From: UBA3263 sp964528425
GTDB lineage: Bacteria; Bacteroidota; Bacteroidia; Bacteroidales; Muribaculaceae
Direction: 5' to 3'
NCBI GenBank assembly: GCA_964528425.1
Contig: CAZGTD010000007.1
Location: 1 to 64,000 of the forward strand
DNA length: 64,000 nt
The translations under genes were made by a program, and so were the position numbers. Positions 6,204 to 15,321 of the stretch are shown one piece after another. The notes beneath the pieces were generated by a model, which saw only the letters and a program-made list of their open reading frames with translations, was not told the origin of the DNA and searched no databases. Position 1 is the first letter of the stretch. Every line of letters starts with the position of its first letter.

Positions 6204-8300
6204 ATGGAATTTAAACTTGATTCTGCATATAAGCCTACGGGCGATCAGCCCCAGGCAATTGAAGCGCTTGCCCGCGGAGTGGAGGAGGGGGCCGATGCCC
6301 AGGTGCTCCTCGGTGTTACCGGTTCGGGCAAAACGTTCACCATGGCCAACGTTATCCAAAAGGTTCAGCGGCCAACCCTGATTCTCTCCCACAATAAAAC
6401 GCTGGCAGCGCAGCTCTATTCGGAGTTCAAGCAGTTTTTCCCCGATAACTCGGTGCAGTATTTTGTCAGCTACTACGATTATTATCAGCCCGAGGCTTAT
6501 ATTCCGGGCATTGACCGCTATATAGAAAAGGACCTGATGATCAACGACGAAATCGAGCGTCTGAGGCTCTCGACGGTGTCGGCGCTGCTTTCGGGCCGCA
6601 AGGACGTTGTTGTTGTAAGCTCGGTCAGTTGCCTGTTCGGTATGGGCAACCCCGCCGATTTCGATGCGAGCGTTATTGAGGTTAGCGTTGGCCAGAAACT
6701 CGGGCGCAATGATTTTCTCCGCCAGCTCGTTGCCTCGCTCTATAGTCGCAACGAGGCCGATTTGGGGCGCGGAACATTCCGCGTTCGCGGCGATACGGTG
6801 GAAATCCGCCTGGCCTACGAAGATATTGTTTTGAGGGTCAGTTTCTGGGGCGATGAGGTGGAATCAATAAAAACCGTTCATCCCGTCGATGGCGTCAGTC
6901 TTGGCGCCCACGATGTGTTTAAGATTTATCCGGCAAACCTGTTTGTGACGAGCCAGGAGCGTCAGAATGCCGCCCTGAGCCAGATTTCCCTCGACCTGGG
7001 CGAGCGCATCGGCGACTTTGAGCGCGAAGACCGTCTGCTTGAAGCGCAGCGCATACGCGAGCGCGTTACCTACGATATGGAAATGATTCGCGAACTGGGC
7101 CACTGCTCGGGCATTGAAAATTATTCCAGATATTTCGACGGTCGTCGCCCGGGCGAGCGCCCATTCTGCCTTCTCGACTACTTCCCAAAGGATTTCCTTA
7201 CGATTATTGACGAAAGCCACGTTACGGTTCCGCAGATAAGGGCCATGTATGGTGGCGATGTGTCGCGCAAGAATAATCTGGTTGACTATGGTTTCCGCCT
7301 GCCTGCGGCTCTTGATAACCGTCCGCTCAAGTTTGAGGAATTCGAAGCTCTGGTGCCGCAAACAATCTACGTTTCCGCTACTCCCGCCGACTATGAGCTG
7401 CAACGTAGCGAGGGTGTAATCGTTGAGCAGGTTATCCGTCCTACCGGACTTCTGGACCCCGTTATTGAGGTTCGCCCCTCGCTGAACCAGATCGATGACC
7501 TTATGGAGGAAATCCGTATCAGAACCGAAAAAGGCGAGCGCACGCTGGTTACTACCCTGACTAAACGTATGGCTGAAGAACTGAATGCCTATCTGCAGAA
7601 ATTCGACATACGCACCGCCTATATGCACAGCGACGTCGACACCATGGAACGCATCAGAATTCTCGACGACCTGCGCGCCGGGGTCTATGATGTGCTTATC
7701 GGCGTTAACCTTCTGCGCGAGGGGCTCGACCTGCCCGAGGTGAGCCTGGTTGCCATTCTCGATGCCGACAAGGAGGGATTTTTGCGCTCCCACCGTTCGC
7801 TGACTCAGACCGTAGGGCGCGCGGCGCGCAACCTCAACGGCCGGGTAATAATGTATGCCGACAAGGTCACCGACTCCATGGCCAAAACAATTGAGGAAAC
7901 CGAGCGTCGGCGCACCCTGCAGTTAGCGTATAACGAGCAGCACGGCATTACCCCGCAGGCGATTGTCAAGGCCCGTAACCGTATTGTCGGCCTCGACCGT
8001 GACGCCATTGAAGATCTTACGCCGGCCGGCCGTATTGACAATAAAAAGAGTGCTTCGGCGAAGAAACCCAAGGTTGCCGCGCCGTCGGCCTACGACCTCG
8101 AGTTCTCGCGCAGCGTTAACCTCGCGGCCGATCCGGTAGTGGCATATATGACTCCGGTCGAGATGCGGAAAAACATTGAGAAGCTGCGTCAGCAAATGAT
8201 GGCTGCCGCCAAAAAAATGGACTTTCTGGAGGCAGCGCGTCTGCGCGATGAAATGCTGAAGATGCAAAAGACCCTCGAAGCCAAGGAGGCTGCTCAATGA
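6204..8300 (+). CDS. uvrB: excinuclease ABC subunit UvrB
   Basis: Damage-recognition helicase of nucleotide excision repair, working with UvrA and UvrC. The open frame runs further upstream through the rpsF operon, but the family N-terminus MEFKLDSAYKPTGDQPQAI sets the ATG at 6204, giving the normal 698 residues. Seen: Walker A GVTGSGKT (37-44), the DNA-clamping beta-hairpin region YYDYYQPEAY (about 93-102), Walker B with DESH (about 335), helicase motifs to QTVGRAARN (about 535), and the C-terminal UVR helical pair (about 655-690). It overlaps the downstream radical SAM gene by ATGA. Confidence 0.98.
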   Translation: MEFKLDSAYKPTGDQPQAIEALARGVEEGADAQVLLGVTGSGKTFTMANVIQKVQRPTLILSHNKTLAAQLYSEFKQFFPDNSVQYFVSYYDYYQPEAYIPGIDRYIEKDLMINDEIERLRLSTVSALLSGRKDVVVVSSVSCLFGMGNPADFDASVIEVSVGQKLGRNDFLRQLVASLYSRNEADLGRGTFRVRGDTVEIRLAYEDIVLRVSFWGDEVESIKTVHPVDGVSLGAHDVFKIYPANLFVTSQERQNAALSQISLDLGERIGDFEREDRLLEAQRIRERVTYDMEMIRELGHCSGIENYSRYFDGRRPGERPFCLLDYFPKDFLTIIDESHVTVPQIRAMYGGDVSRKNNLVDYGFRLPAALDNRPLKFEEFEALVPQTIYVSATPADYELQRSEGVIVEQVIRPTGLLDPVIEVRPSLNQIDDLMEEIRIRTEKGERTLVTTLTKRMAEELNAYLQKFDIRTAYMHSDVDTMERIRILDDLRAGVYDVLIGVNLLREGLDLPEVSLVAILDADKEGFLRSHRSLTQTVGRAARNLNGRVIMYADKVTDSMAKTIEETERRRTLQLAYNEQHGITPQAIVKARNRIVGLDRDAIEDLTPAGRIDNKKSASAKKPKVAAPSAYDLEFSRSVNLAADPVVAYMTPVEMRKNIEKLRQQMMAAAKKMDFLEAARLRDEMLKMQKTLEAKEAAQ

Positions 8301-10120
8301 TTGCCTCCGACCGTTTTTTGCCCACTTCCGTCAAGGAAATGGAGGCTTTGGGCTGGGACCATGTAGACGTGGTGCTCTTTTCGGGCGATGCCTATGTTGA
8401 CCATCCTTCGTTTGGCGCTGCGGTTATCGGTCGCACCTTGCAGGCCTTGGGCCTTAATGTAGCGATTGTTCCCCAGCCGAACTGGCGCGACGATTTGCGT
8501 GATTTTAAGAAATTCGGTGCGCCGCGGTTGTTTTTCGGCATCTCTCCGGGAGCGATGGACTCGATGGTAAACCACTATACCGCAGCGCGCAGAAAACGCC
8601 ACGACGATGCCTATACTCCCGGCGGCCGCGCCGGAGCCCGGCCCGACTATCCCACTATTGTTTACTCCGAAATCTTGCGTAAGCTCTATCCCGACGTGCC
8701 GATTATTGCCGGCGGCATAGAGGCGAGTATGCGCAGGCTCAGCCACTATGATTACTGGCAGGACCGCTTGCGCCCGTCGATAATCGTTGATGCACCGGTC
8801 GACATGATAATTTACGGCATGGGCGAAAAACCGATTACCGAGCTGGTGCGCCGGCTTCAGGCCGGAGAGAAAATCGGCGATATCGTTGACTTGCCTCAGA
8901 CGGTTGTGTTGGCCCGAGCGCGAGATATTCCGGCCCCCGATGATGATAATATCGTTCTGAACAGTTTTGAACAATGTTTAGCCGATAAACGCCTGCAATC
9001 TGCTAATTTCAAGCATATTGAGCAGCAGAGCAACCGAATGACCCCGTCGACTACCTTATGGCAGCAACATGGGCGCAGGGCAGTGAGGGTGAACCCGATG
9101 TATCCGCCGCTTACTACCGCGGAAATCGACGCTTCGTTCGACCTTCCGTATACCCGCCTGCCGCATCCGCGTTATCGCGGAAAAACAATTCCGGCCTACG
9201 AAATGATTCGCCATTCGGTTTGTTTGCATCGCGGCTGTTTTGGTGGTTGCTCGTTCTGCACCATATCCGCCCATCAGGGAAAGTTCATAGCCTCGCGTTC
9301 CGAGGCTTCGATTATGCGCGAGGTCGAGGCCGTTACAAAAATGCCCGACTTCAAAGGCTATATAAGCGACATAGGAGGGCCAAGCGCCAATATGTATGCC
9401 ATGGGGGGTAAGGATAAATCGAAGTGCGCACACTGTTTGCGGCCGAGCTGCCTGCATCCGTCGCCTTGTCCGAATCTCAACAACGACCACTCCGCATTGC
9501 TGAAAATTTATAAGCGCGTCAATGCTATGCCCGAGGTGAAAAAAGCTTTTGTAGGGTCGGGAGTGCGCTATGATCTGGCCATGGCCCCTTCCGGATCGGC
9601 TAAAACCGATGCGGTAAATCGCGAATACGTTGAGGAGCTGATTGCCAACCACGTCAGCGGCCGCTTGAAAGTGGCGCCGGAACATACAGAGGACCATGTG
9701 CTCGATCTTATGCGCAAACCGTCGTTTGATCTGTTTTATAAGTTTCGCGAGCGTTTTGAAGCAGCCAACGGCAAACATGGCCTGCGCCAGCAGCTGATTC
9801 CATATTTCATATCAAGCCATCCCGGTTGCCGCGAGGTAGATATGGCTCAGCTCGCCGCGACTACCCGGCGCCTGGATATGCATTTGGAGCAAGTTCAGGA
9901 TTTCACCCCGACGCCCATGACCTTGTCGACCGAAATCTACTATACGGGCATCCATCCATATACGGGCAAACGGGTGTTTTGCGCCGTCGACCCCAAGGCC
10001 AAGGAGGCCCAGCGCGCATTCTTTTTCTGGTATGATCCGCAGCGCAAGCCGGGAATCATAGCATCGCTGCGCCGCATAGGGCGCCCCGACCTCATCGACA
10101 AGATTTTCCCCCGCCGTTAG
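8297..10120 (+). CDS. YgiQ-family radical SAM protein
   Basis: A 607-residue protein of the YgiQ/UPF0313 radical SAM family, whose substrate is not known. The [4Fe-4S] motif is seen as C-FGG-C-SF-C near residue 314-321, preceded by the family segment IPAYEMIRHSVCLHRG. N-terminal conserved parts include GDAYVDHPSFGAAVIGRTL and GIEASMRRLSHYDYW. It is translationally coupled to uvrB through an ATGA overlap, so it is in the same leaderless transcript. It ends 14 bases before a convergent AsmA-like gene. The shorter C-terminus ends at PRR, without an added DUF3362-like tail. Confidence 0.94.
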   Translation: MIASDRFLPTSVKEMEALGWDHVDVVLFSGDAYVDHPSFGAAVIGRTLQALGLNVAIVPQPNWRDDLRDFKKFGAPRLFFGISPGAMDSMVNHYTAARRKRHDDAYTPGGRAGARPDYPTIVYSEILRKLYPDVPIIAGGIEASMRRLSHYDYWQDRLRPSIIVDAPVDMIIYGMGEKPITELVRRLQAGEKIGDIVDLPQTVVLARARDIPAPDDDNIVLNSFEQCLADKRLQSANFKHIEQQSNRMTPSTTLWQQHGRRAVRVNPMYPPLTTAEIDASFDLPYTRLPHPRYRGKTIPAYEMIRHSVCLHRGCFGGCSFCTISAHQGKFIASRSEASIMREVEAVTKMPDFKGYISDIGGPSANMYAMGGKDKSKCAHCLRPSCLHPSPCPNLNNDHSALLKIYKRVNAMPEVKKAFVGSGVRYDLAMAPSGSAKTDAVNREYVEELIANHVSGRLKVAPEHTEDHVLDLMRKPSFDLFYKFRERFEAANGKHGLRQQLIPYFISSHPGCREVDMAQLAATTRRLDMHLEQVQDFTPTPMTLSTEIYYTGIHPYTGKRVFCAVDPKAKEAQRAFFFWYDPQRKPGIIASLRRIGRPDLIDKIFPRR

Positions 10121-10134
10121 CAGGGTGAACCCTT

Positions 10135-13100
10135 TTACTCCTCTTCTTCGGGGAGCAGCAGGTTCATCTCGTCGGGGGTCAGGGTGTCGCCGACCTCATC
10201 AATGTCGGGCAACCTTTCGGGGCGGCGAAGGTTCAGGGGTGCAAAGCGCGCTGCATTGGCTCCGCGTTTGAACACGGTGCTGATTTCGCGGGCAAGATTC
10301 AGGCGCACGGTATCGGCCAGTGCGGATGTTTCGGCAGCCATATTTTCCTTGAAGCGCGCGCGGCCGAGTCTGATTTTCATTTTGTCGACATTACCCTTGA
10401 CGTTGACGCCGAATTTGAATGGCAGCGGCGATTTAAGTATTGAAACATGGTAGTCGAGGTTCATATCCATGTCGTTATGGCCCATAACGCCTATGCGGTA
10501 GCGGTCAAAATCGAACATGAAGGGATAGAGCGACAGCTGGTTATCTTCCACAGTCAGCTTAACGTCCATGTGGTCAATAAGATTTTTCTTCTTGTCGTGG
10601 AAGAAAAGCCATTTGCTGATGGTTTTAAATGTTTTTTCGTCGAGAACTCGCAGTGAGTCACCCGTCAGGTGAACGAGCGCTCTCAGGTTCGGAATGTCGA
10701 TGTTGAGCATGGAGTCGACCGGAGTCGTTGCGGATATGCCAACGTCGACTATGCCGCCCAGGGTGTTGAGAATCGGCATAATGGTATCGAGGGTCGGCAA
10801 TATTTCCGTTACCCGGCCAATATTGAAGCGATGCAGGTCGAGCCCTATGCCGAAGTTAACGTCGGAGCGGGTCGGGGCGTAGTAGAGCATGTTGAGGTCA
10901 ACCGAGCCGATGGCCGAAGCAGCGTGGAGTTCACTGAGGTTCGCGGCTCCGTTGGCAATAAGAATCTTGCCGCGGAAGTCGTTGAGCTCCAATGTTGAAT
11001 ATATAATGTTTTTGGCGGCTACGTTAACAGTGGCATCAATGTTCATCGGAATGACTATTGCCATCATTTCCTCAGAAGTGGAGTCTGTCTGGATGTTTTC
11101 GGCATCGATTTCGAGCGAAACGTTTTTGCCGGCCAAAGAATCGGCTTTTGCTGCATAGGCTGCTCCGCGGAATGCCGCTCTTGTCAGCTGGTTAATATTT
11201 ATAGTATCGGCTTTTAGGTTAAGGTTCAGGCGCAGGGGCGAGGTTGAATGCCGGCGTCCGAGAGCTTTTTGAATGTTGGCTATCGAGCCGTTGGCGCTGA
11301 GGTCGCTGCGTCCGGCCTGCAGGTTGAGGGAGCGCAGGTTAACCGAGTCGGCTGCAAACTCTAAATTGAGGTCTTTCAGCCGTAGACGCAGCGGGAACAG
11401 GGGTGTGTAAACTCCGCCGCGACGCGCTTTTACATGGCCGGTGAGATTCCAGCGCTTGAGCATCCTGACAGCCGACCGATCAACCCCCAGGTCGAGAGAT
11501 TCGTAGGTTGATTCGGCAAGCAGGATTGAATCGCGGCGTGCGGCCCGGCGTGCGGAGTCGGCCGGGGTCATTACCCGTTTGTGTTGATTTTTAGTCCGGG
11601 GTTGGTTGTGGGCTTCAGCTGCGATTTCGATGCCGTTAAGTGAGGTTAGAGTCGGGCCCGAACCGAGACCGAGACGCTTGATTTGCAGTTGAGCACCGAT
11701 GCGTGGGGCGCGCGAACTCCCCTTATAGCGCCTCAGCGATAGCGACCCGTCGATATCGCGTGCGCGAGCGCGGGTGGAATCAGCGTCGGTATATGAGAGA
11801 GCCTTTATGGTAAGTCGGCCACCCATGGGAGTTATAACTGTTGAGTCGCCGAGAGTGTCGAGGTTTTTAACTCCCGCGGCGAGAGAGAGGTCTTTCATAC
11901 CTGCACGCATGCCCGGAAGAGCAGTCCACACGGTATCGACCTGCAGCGAGGCCATAAGCAGCGAGTCAACGCCCTTGAAGCCGGATGCCGAGCCGAAGCG
12001 CAAACGGGCGGAACGCGTGCCGGCGGCGAGAGAATCGGCCGGCATGATTGCCACGAAATCTTTCAGGTGGGCATCGCCGCGTAGCCGGGCCCGGTGAAAG
12101 CCTTCGAGCGACAGGTCGCTTAAATACGCATTGATGTCAACGTCGGCGTTCATTGAACCGCGCAGGCGCATGCCCAGAAGGGTCCATAGCCGCGGATTGA
12201 GGTTGGTGAAGTTAAGATTGCCGCGGAAGCAACCGTCAATGAGTGGGTCGGAGGCGAGATTCGTTGCGTCGCCATTGATGGTGAAGTCCGAGGCCGGGAA
12301 CTTTACGTTGAGCCGTTTTAGCTCGATTTTTGAAGCATCAAGGCCTTTGTCTGAAATGTTGGCTTTTACTTCAACACCGAAGTTGCTCAGCTTCAGGTAG
12401 TAGTCGGGAATGCTTACCGGTGCGTCGCCGATAAGAAATTCGGCGCGCATGTCGGGTATGAGCAGTGTGTCGGGATTATAGGTATATGGTTTGTTGAGCT
12501 CCATGCGCGCAATCGCAAGCGCGGGAGTTTCAATTGCTGGCAGTTCCGGCACCAGCGATGCCAGGCGTTGCAGGCGCAACGGGAGCAGCTGGAACTTCAA
12601 CGCATCCAGGCGCACACCGTTGGAAAAATCGGCCTTTAGCGAGGTCATGGTTTCGATTGAATCGACTGCAAGGGAAAAATCGGCCAGTTCAATCGCCAGG
12701 GGTTCCGACGGGTGCCAGCCAATAGCCCCGTCGGCGGCAAATTTGAGGGAGTCAACGGCCAGAAGGGCGTGGGGCAGCCGGAGGTTGCCGTCGAAGTTCA
12801 ACGTATATTCCGGAATTGAGTCGCGGCCATACAGGGCGGTTTGTCGCAAAATTATTGCTGCATCGGTTGAGTCGGGCTCGGAAACGTAGCGGAAACGGGC
12901 ATCGCCCCCTATAATGAAGCGGTTGATGCGCAGGTCGGGTAGGGAGAGCGGTTCATCGGTCTCCTCTGTGGGTTCTGACGGAGGAAGAAAGTTGAGCGAC
13001 GATTGGGTGGAGTCGGCGCCGAACCAAAGGGTGGCCTGAGGCCGGTCGAGCAAAGCGTGGCCAACAGAAATGCGCCCTATGAGCAGAGCCGCGAGGTTGA

Positions 13101-13419
13101 GCCGGCCTTCTATGCGGTTGCAGGCAACTACAGTGCGGTATTCCTCGGGAATTGAAAGATTGTTGACCTGAAGGGAGTCAATTTCGAGCAGGGCGTGAGG
13201 AAACGTTGACCATACCGACAAATCGACGCGTGCAACGTCGACCCGTCCGTTTACGAGGTATTCCGAGCCATATTCGCGCACCCAGCGGGTGAGTCTTTGC
13301 GGAGTGAGTACCAGCGGTATGGCAACGAGTATGATAAGTATGAGACCTATCAGAGAGCCGAGAATAATTGCCGGCACTTTCCACCATTTTCTTTTTTGTT
13401 TTGGCTTAACTTCTTCCAT
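10135..13419 (-). CDS. large AsmA-like envelope protein
   Basis: A 1094-residue protein anchored by one N-terminal membrane helix (about residues 15-37) after a basic cytosolic stretch (KPKQKRKWWK). The rest is long, repetitive and beta-rich, with repeated short strands such as LRINRFIIGGDARFRY, and ends in an acidic tail. This matches the AsmA/TamB-like family of bridge-like proteins thought to carry phospholipid across the periplasm or assist outer-membrane assembly. The ATG at 13419 is chosen because a consensus promoter ends 5 bases upstream of it; an in-frame upstream ATG at 13455 would lie inside the -33 box. It is transcribed alone. Confidence 0.85.
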   Translation of the reverse strand: MEEVKPKQKRKWWKVPAIILGSLIGLILIILVAIPLVLTPQRLTRWVREYGSEYLVNGRVDVARVDLSVWSTFPHALLEIDSLQVNNLSIPEEYRTVVACNRIEGRLNLAALLIGRISVGHALLDRPQATLWFGADSTQSSLNFLPPSEPTEETDEPLSLPDLRINRFIIGGDARFRYVSEPDSTDAAIILRQTALYGRDSIPEYTLNFDGNLRLPHALLAVDSLKFAADGAIGWHPSEPLAIELADFSLAVDSIETMTSLKADFSNGVRLDALKFQLLPLRLQRLASLVPELPAIETPALAIARMELNKPYTYNPDTLLIPDMRAEFLIGDAPVSIPDYYLKLSNFGVEVKANISDKGLDASKIELKRLNVKFPASDFTINGDATNLASDPLIDGCFRGNLNFTNLNPRLWTLLGMRLRGSMNADVDINAYLSDLSLEGFHRARLRGDAHLKDFVAIMPADSLAAGTRSARLRFGSASGFKGVDSLLMASLQVDTVWTALPGMRAGMKDLSLAAGVKNLDTLGDSTVITPMGGRLTIKALSYTDADSTRARARDIDGSLSLRRYKGSSRAPRIGAQLQIKRLGLGSGPTLTSLNGIEIAAEAHNQPRTKNQHKRVMTPADSARRAARRDSILLAESTYESLDLGVDRSAVRMLKRWNLTGHVKARRGGVYTPLFPLRLRLKDLNLEFAADSVNLRSLNLQAGRSDLSANGSIANIQKALGRRHSTSPLRLNLNLKADTININQLTRAAFRGAAYAAKADSLAGKNVSLEIDAENIQTDSTSEEMMAIVIPMNIDATVNVAAKNIIYSTLELNDFRGKILIANGAANLSELHAASAIGSVDLNMLYYAPTRSDVNFGIGLDLHRFNIGRVTEILPTLDTIMPILNTLGGIVDVGISATTPVDSMLNIDIPNLRALVHLTGDSLRVLDEKTFKTISKWLFFHDKKKNLIDHMDVKLTVEDNQLSLYPFMFDFDRYRIGVMGHNDMDMNLDYHVSILKSPLPFKFGVNVKGNVDKMKIRLGRARFKENMAAETSALADTVRLNLAREISTVFKRGANAARFAPLNLRRPERLPDIDEVGDTLTPDEMNLLLPEEEE

Positions 13420-13424
13420 GGGCG

Positions 13425-13456
13425 CAAATTTACGATATTTTCTTATCCGCTGCAAA
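13425..13456 (-). promoter_or_regulatory. -33/-7 promoter of AsmA-like gene, leaderless
   Basis: Minus-strand TTTG (13456-13453), 20-base spacer, TAAATTTG (13432-13425). Five bases separate the box from the ATG at 13419. Confidence 0.78.
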
Positions 13457-13470
13457 ATATATCGGATAAT

Positions 13471-13511
13471 AAATAAGAAATCCCGAACCTGAGGCCCGGG
13501 ATTCCTTATTT
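13471..13511 (-). terminator. terminator hairpin after M60-partner operon
   Basis: A 15-bp stem, AAATAAGAAATCCCG (13471-13485) with CGGGATTCCTTATTT (13497-13511), one G-T pair. It lies just after the stop of the secreted protein gene at 13525. The A/T end of the stem supplies the T-rich part on the minus strand. Confidence 0.7.
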
Positions 13512-13524
13512 ATATATAAGCGGT

Positions 13525-15300
13525 TTATTTCACGCGGATTGCCTTGCGGGTCATTGCGTCGACATAAATGCCGGGGCGCGGGGTGGAGTCGACCTTGCGG
13601 CCAACGAGGTCGAACAGCTCGCGGGCGTCGGCGTCGGCAACCGAGATTTCCTCGATCGAAGCGTCGGGATTGGCGCCCATAACGGTTTCAATCGTACCAT
13701 GGTCGTCTGAAACAATGTAGGCAGCGCCGGGTGCGGCAGGTTCTTCCGAAGCGGGGGCATAGACGAAGCTGATGCCCGATGCGGAGAATTGCGGAACGTA
13801 GCGGCCGGGCACATCTTCGGTCACGCGGGTGGTGCCGGTCATTTCCGAAGCAACCCACTTAGTGGTGTTTGTAATGGTGAGGGTTACATCTTTCTTGCCG
13901 GGAGCAGCTTTGATAATCAGCGGGGTGCGGACGTGAATCGGAGATTCGACTTCTTCAACGTAGGCTTTGCCGCCGGCGAAGCTCGTAACCGTGTAGGCTT
14001 TGGCGCCCTCTTCAACCGTCACGCCGCAGGGCATGCAGGTGGTTGCGTAGCCGTTTTCGTCAACGGGAACCGTAATGGTTTCGATGGGTTCGATATACCA
14101 CTGGTTGGGGTCTTCCTTGGTGGTGTAGCCCCAGACGTAGCAATCGGGTGCGGTGGTAACGCTCAGGAAGCTGTTTTTTGAAGGAAGTGCCAGGCGGAAT
14201 GAGCGAGTGGTTTGTGAAATGCTTTGGAGTTCATAAACCGTAGCGCCATCGCTGCTTCCGAGTTTAACGTGTTCCTGATTACCGCCACCGGCAAGATATT
14301 CGCCGAAGGCTGCTGCCTCGACCTTTACCTGAGTGGGGTCGCCGTCGACGGGCCAGAAGCGGAAGAGCACCAGGTCGTCCGACAGGCCTTCGGACGCAGT
14401 GTTTGCCGCCGGTGTTTCGATGGTGCGGACGCGCAGGGTGCCGTCAACGTCGGTCGACATGTAGTTGGTGGGACGGCCTGCCACACCTGAAACCGGGCGC
14501 GAGCCATTGTGCAGACGGTAGTAGCAGCCTGCTTTGGGGAAGCGGCTGAGCAACGCGCGCTGATAGATTTCTTCAATTTCGGCGATTGAATAGTCGTCGG
14601 CGTGGTCAAGGGCGTAGGTAAGCTCGTCAACGTCATATTCACCAATATAGCGGGGCATATCGTTGGTTGAAAGTACCTTTGCTGCCTTGGCCAGGAAGTC
14701 GCGATAGGTTTTGAGCGCATCGTTGCGGGCATCGGCGATTTTTGCTTCGATTTCGGCCGAAACTTCGTCGGAAACAGATGCGCCTGATTTTTCGTAAATT
14801 TTAAAGTGAGAGGCATTTACGCGCGCTTTGCCAACGTTGAGGTCGTCGTAGAAGAGTATGAAGCCGTTGGTGTCGTCGCTGCCGATGGCATATCCGCCGC
14901 AGTCAATCAGCCATGATTCTGCCAGGTCGCTATAGAGCGGCATGCAGTCTACGGCCTTTGTTGACACGCAGGCCTGATGCTTGGTGTTGCCGGTAATGAA
15001 CATGCCCGACGAAAGGTTATACAGGTAAATGGCCTTTTCGCGAGGAGAATAGTGGAACGAGAATTGCGATTTGGCCGACGAGGTGTCGGCAACCGCGGCC
15101 GATGCAGTCATTATTGTGGCCTTAGATGTCTGGTCGGAAACGTATGCGTAACCTTTACCGTTTTTTGATGAGGTTGCAATGCGTTCGAGCAGGTAGACCT
15201 TATTGTTGCTCAGCTGTTCCGGTGAGGTTACCTCAATTGCGGCAAAAGCGGAGATGCAACCGCCGGCCATCAGCAACAGTGAAAGTATCTGAGATTTCAT
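13525..15300 (-). CDS. secreted protein with short C-terminal sorting-like tail, M60 partner
   Basis: A 591-residue exported protein; residues 1-21 are a signal peptide (LLLMAGGCISAFA). I do not recognise the whole protein. Two regions (about residues 25-165 and 255-400) look like beta-trefoil or ricin-like lectin units, with repeated short strands and phrases such as CYYRLHNGSRPV and NQWYIEP; this is a pattern judgement only. The last 33 residues (ELFDLVGRKV, then GIYVD, then a basic end) match the tail shared with two other secreted proteins in this window. It begins 21 bases after the M60 metallopeptidase stop, so the two are co-transcribed and may act together on glycoproteins. Confidence 0.8.
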   Translation of the reverse strand: MKSQILSLLLMAGGCISAFAAIEVTSPEQLSNNKVYLLERIATSSKNGKGYAYVSDQTSKATIMTASAAVADTSSAKSQFSFHYSPREKAIYLYNLSSGMFITGNTKHQACVSTKAVDCMPLYSDLAESWLIDCGGYAIGSDDTNGFILFYDDLNVGKARVNASHFKIYEKSGASVSDEVSAEIEAKIADARNDALKTYRDFLAKAAKVLSTNDMPRYIGEYDVDELTYALDHADDYSIAEIEEIYQRALLSRFPKAGCYYRLHNGSRPVSGVAGRPTNYMSTDVDGTLRVRTIETPAANTASEGLSDDLVLFRFWPVDGDPTQVKVEAAAFGEYLAGGGNQEHVKLGSSDGATVYELQSISQTTRSFRLALPSKNSFLSVTTAPDCYVWGYTTKEDPNQWYIEPIETITVPVDENGYATTCMPCGVTVEEGAKAYTVTSFAGGKAYVEEVESPIHVRTPLIIKAAPGKKDVTLTITNTTKWVASEMTGTTRVTEDVPGRYVPQFSASGISFVYAPASEEPAAPGAAYIVSDDHGTIETVMGANPDASIEEISVADADARELFDLVGRKVDSTPRPGIYVDAMTRKAIRVK

Positions 15301-15321
15301 GATTGTTATTATTTCGGTTGA

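Noticed and set aside
10121..10134. Possible terminator GGGT-GA-ACCC-TTTT between the radical SAM gene and the AsmA-like gene
   Set aside because: Stem of only 4 bp and a short T run; too weak to call.
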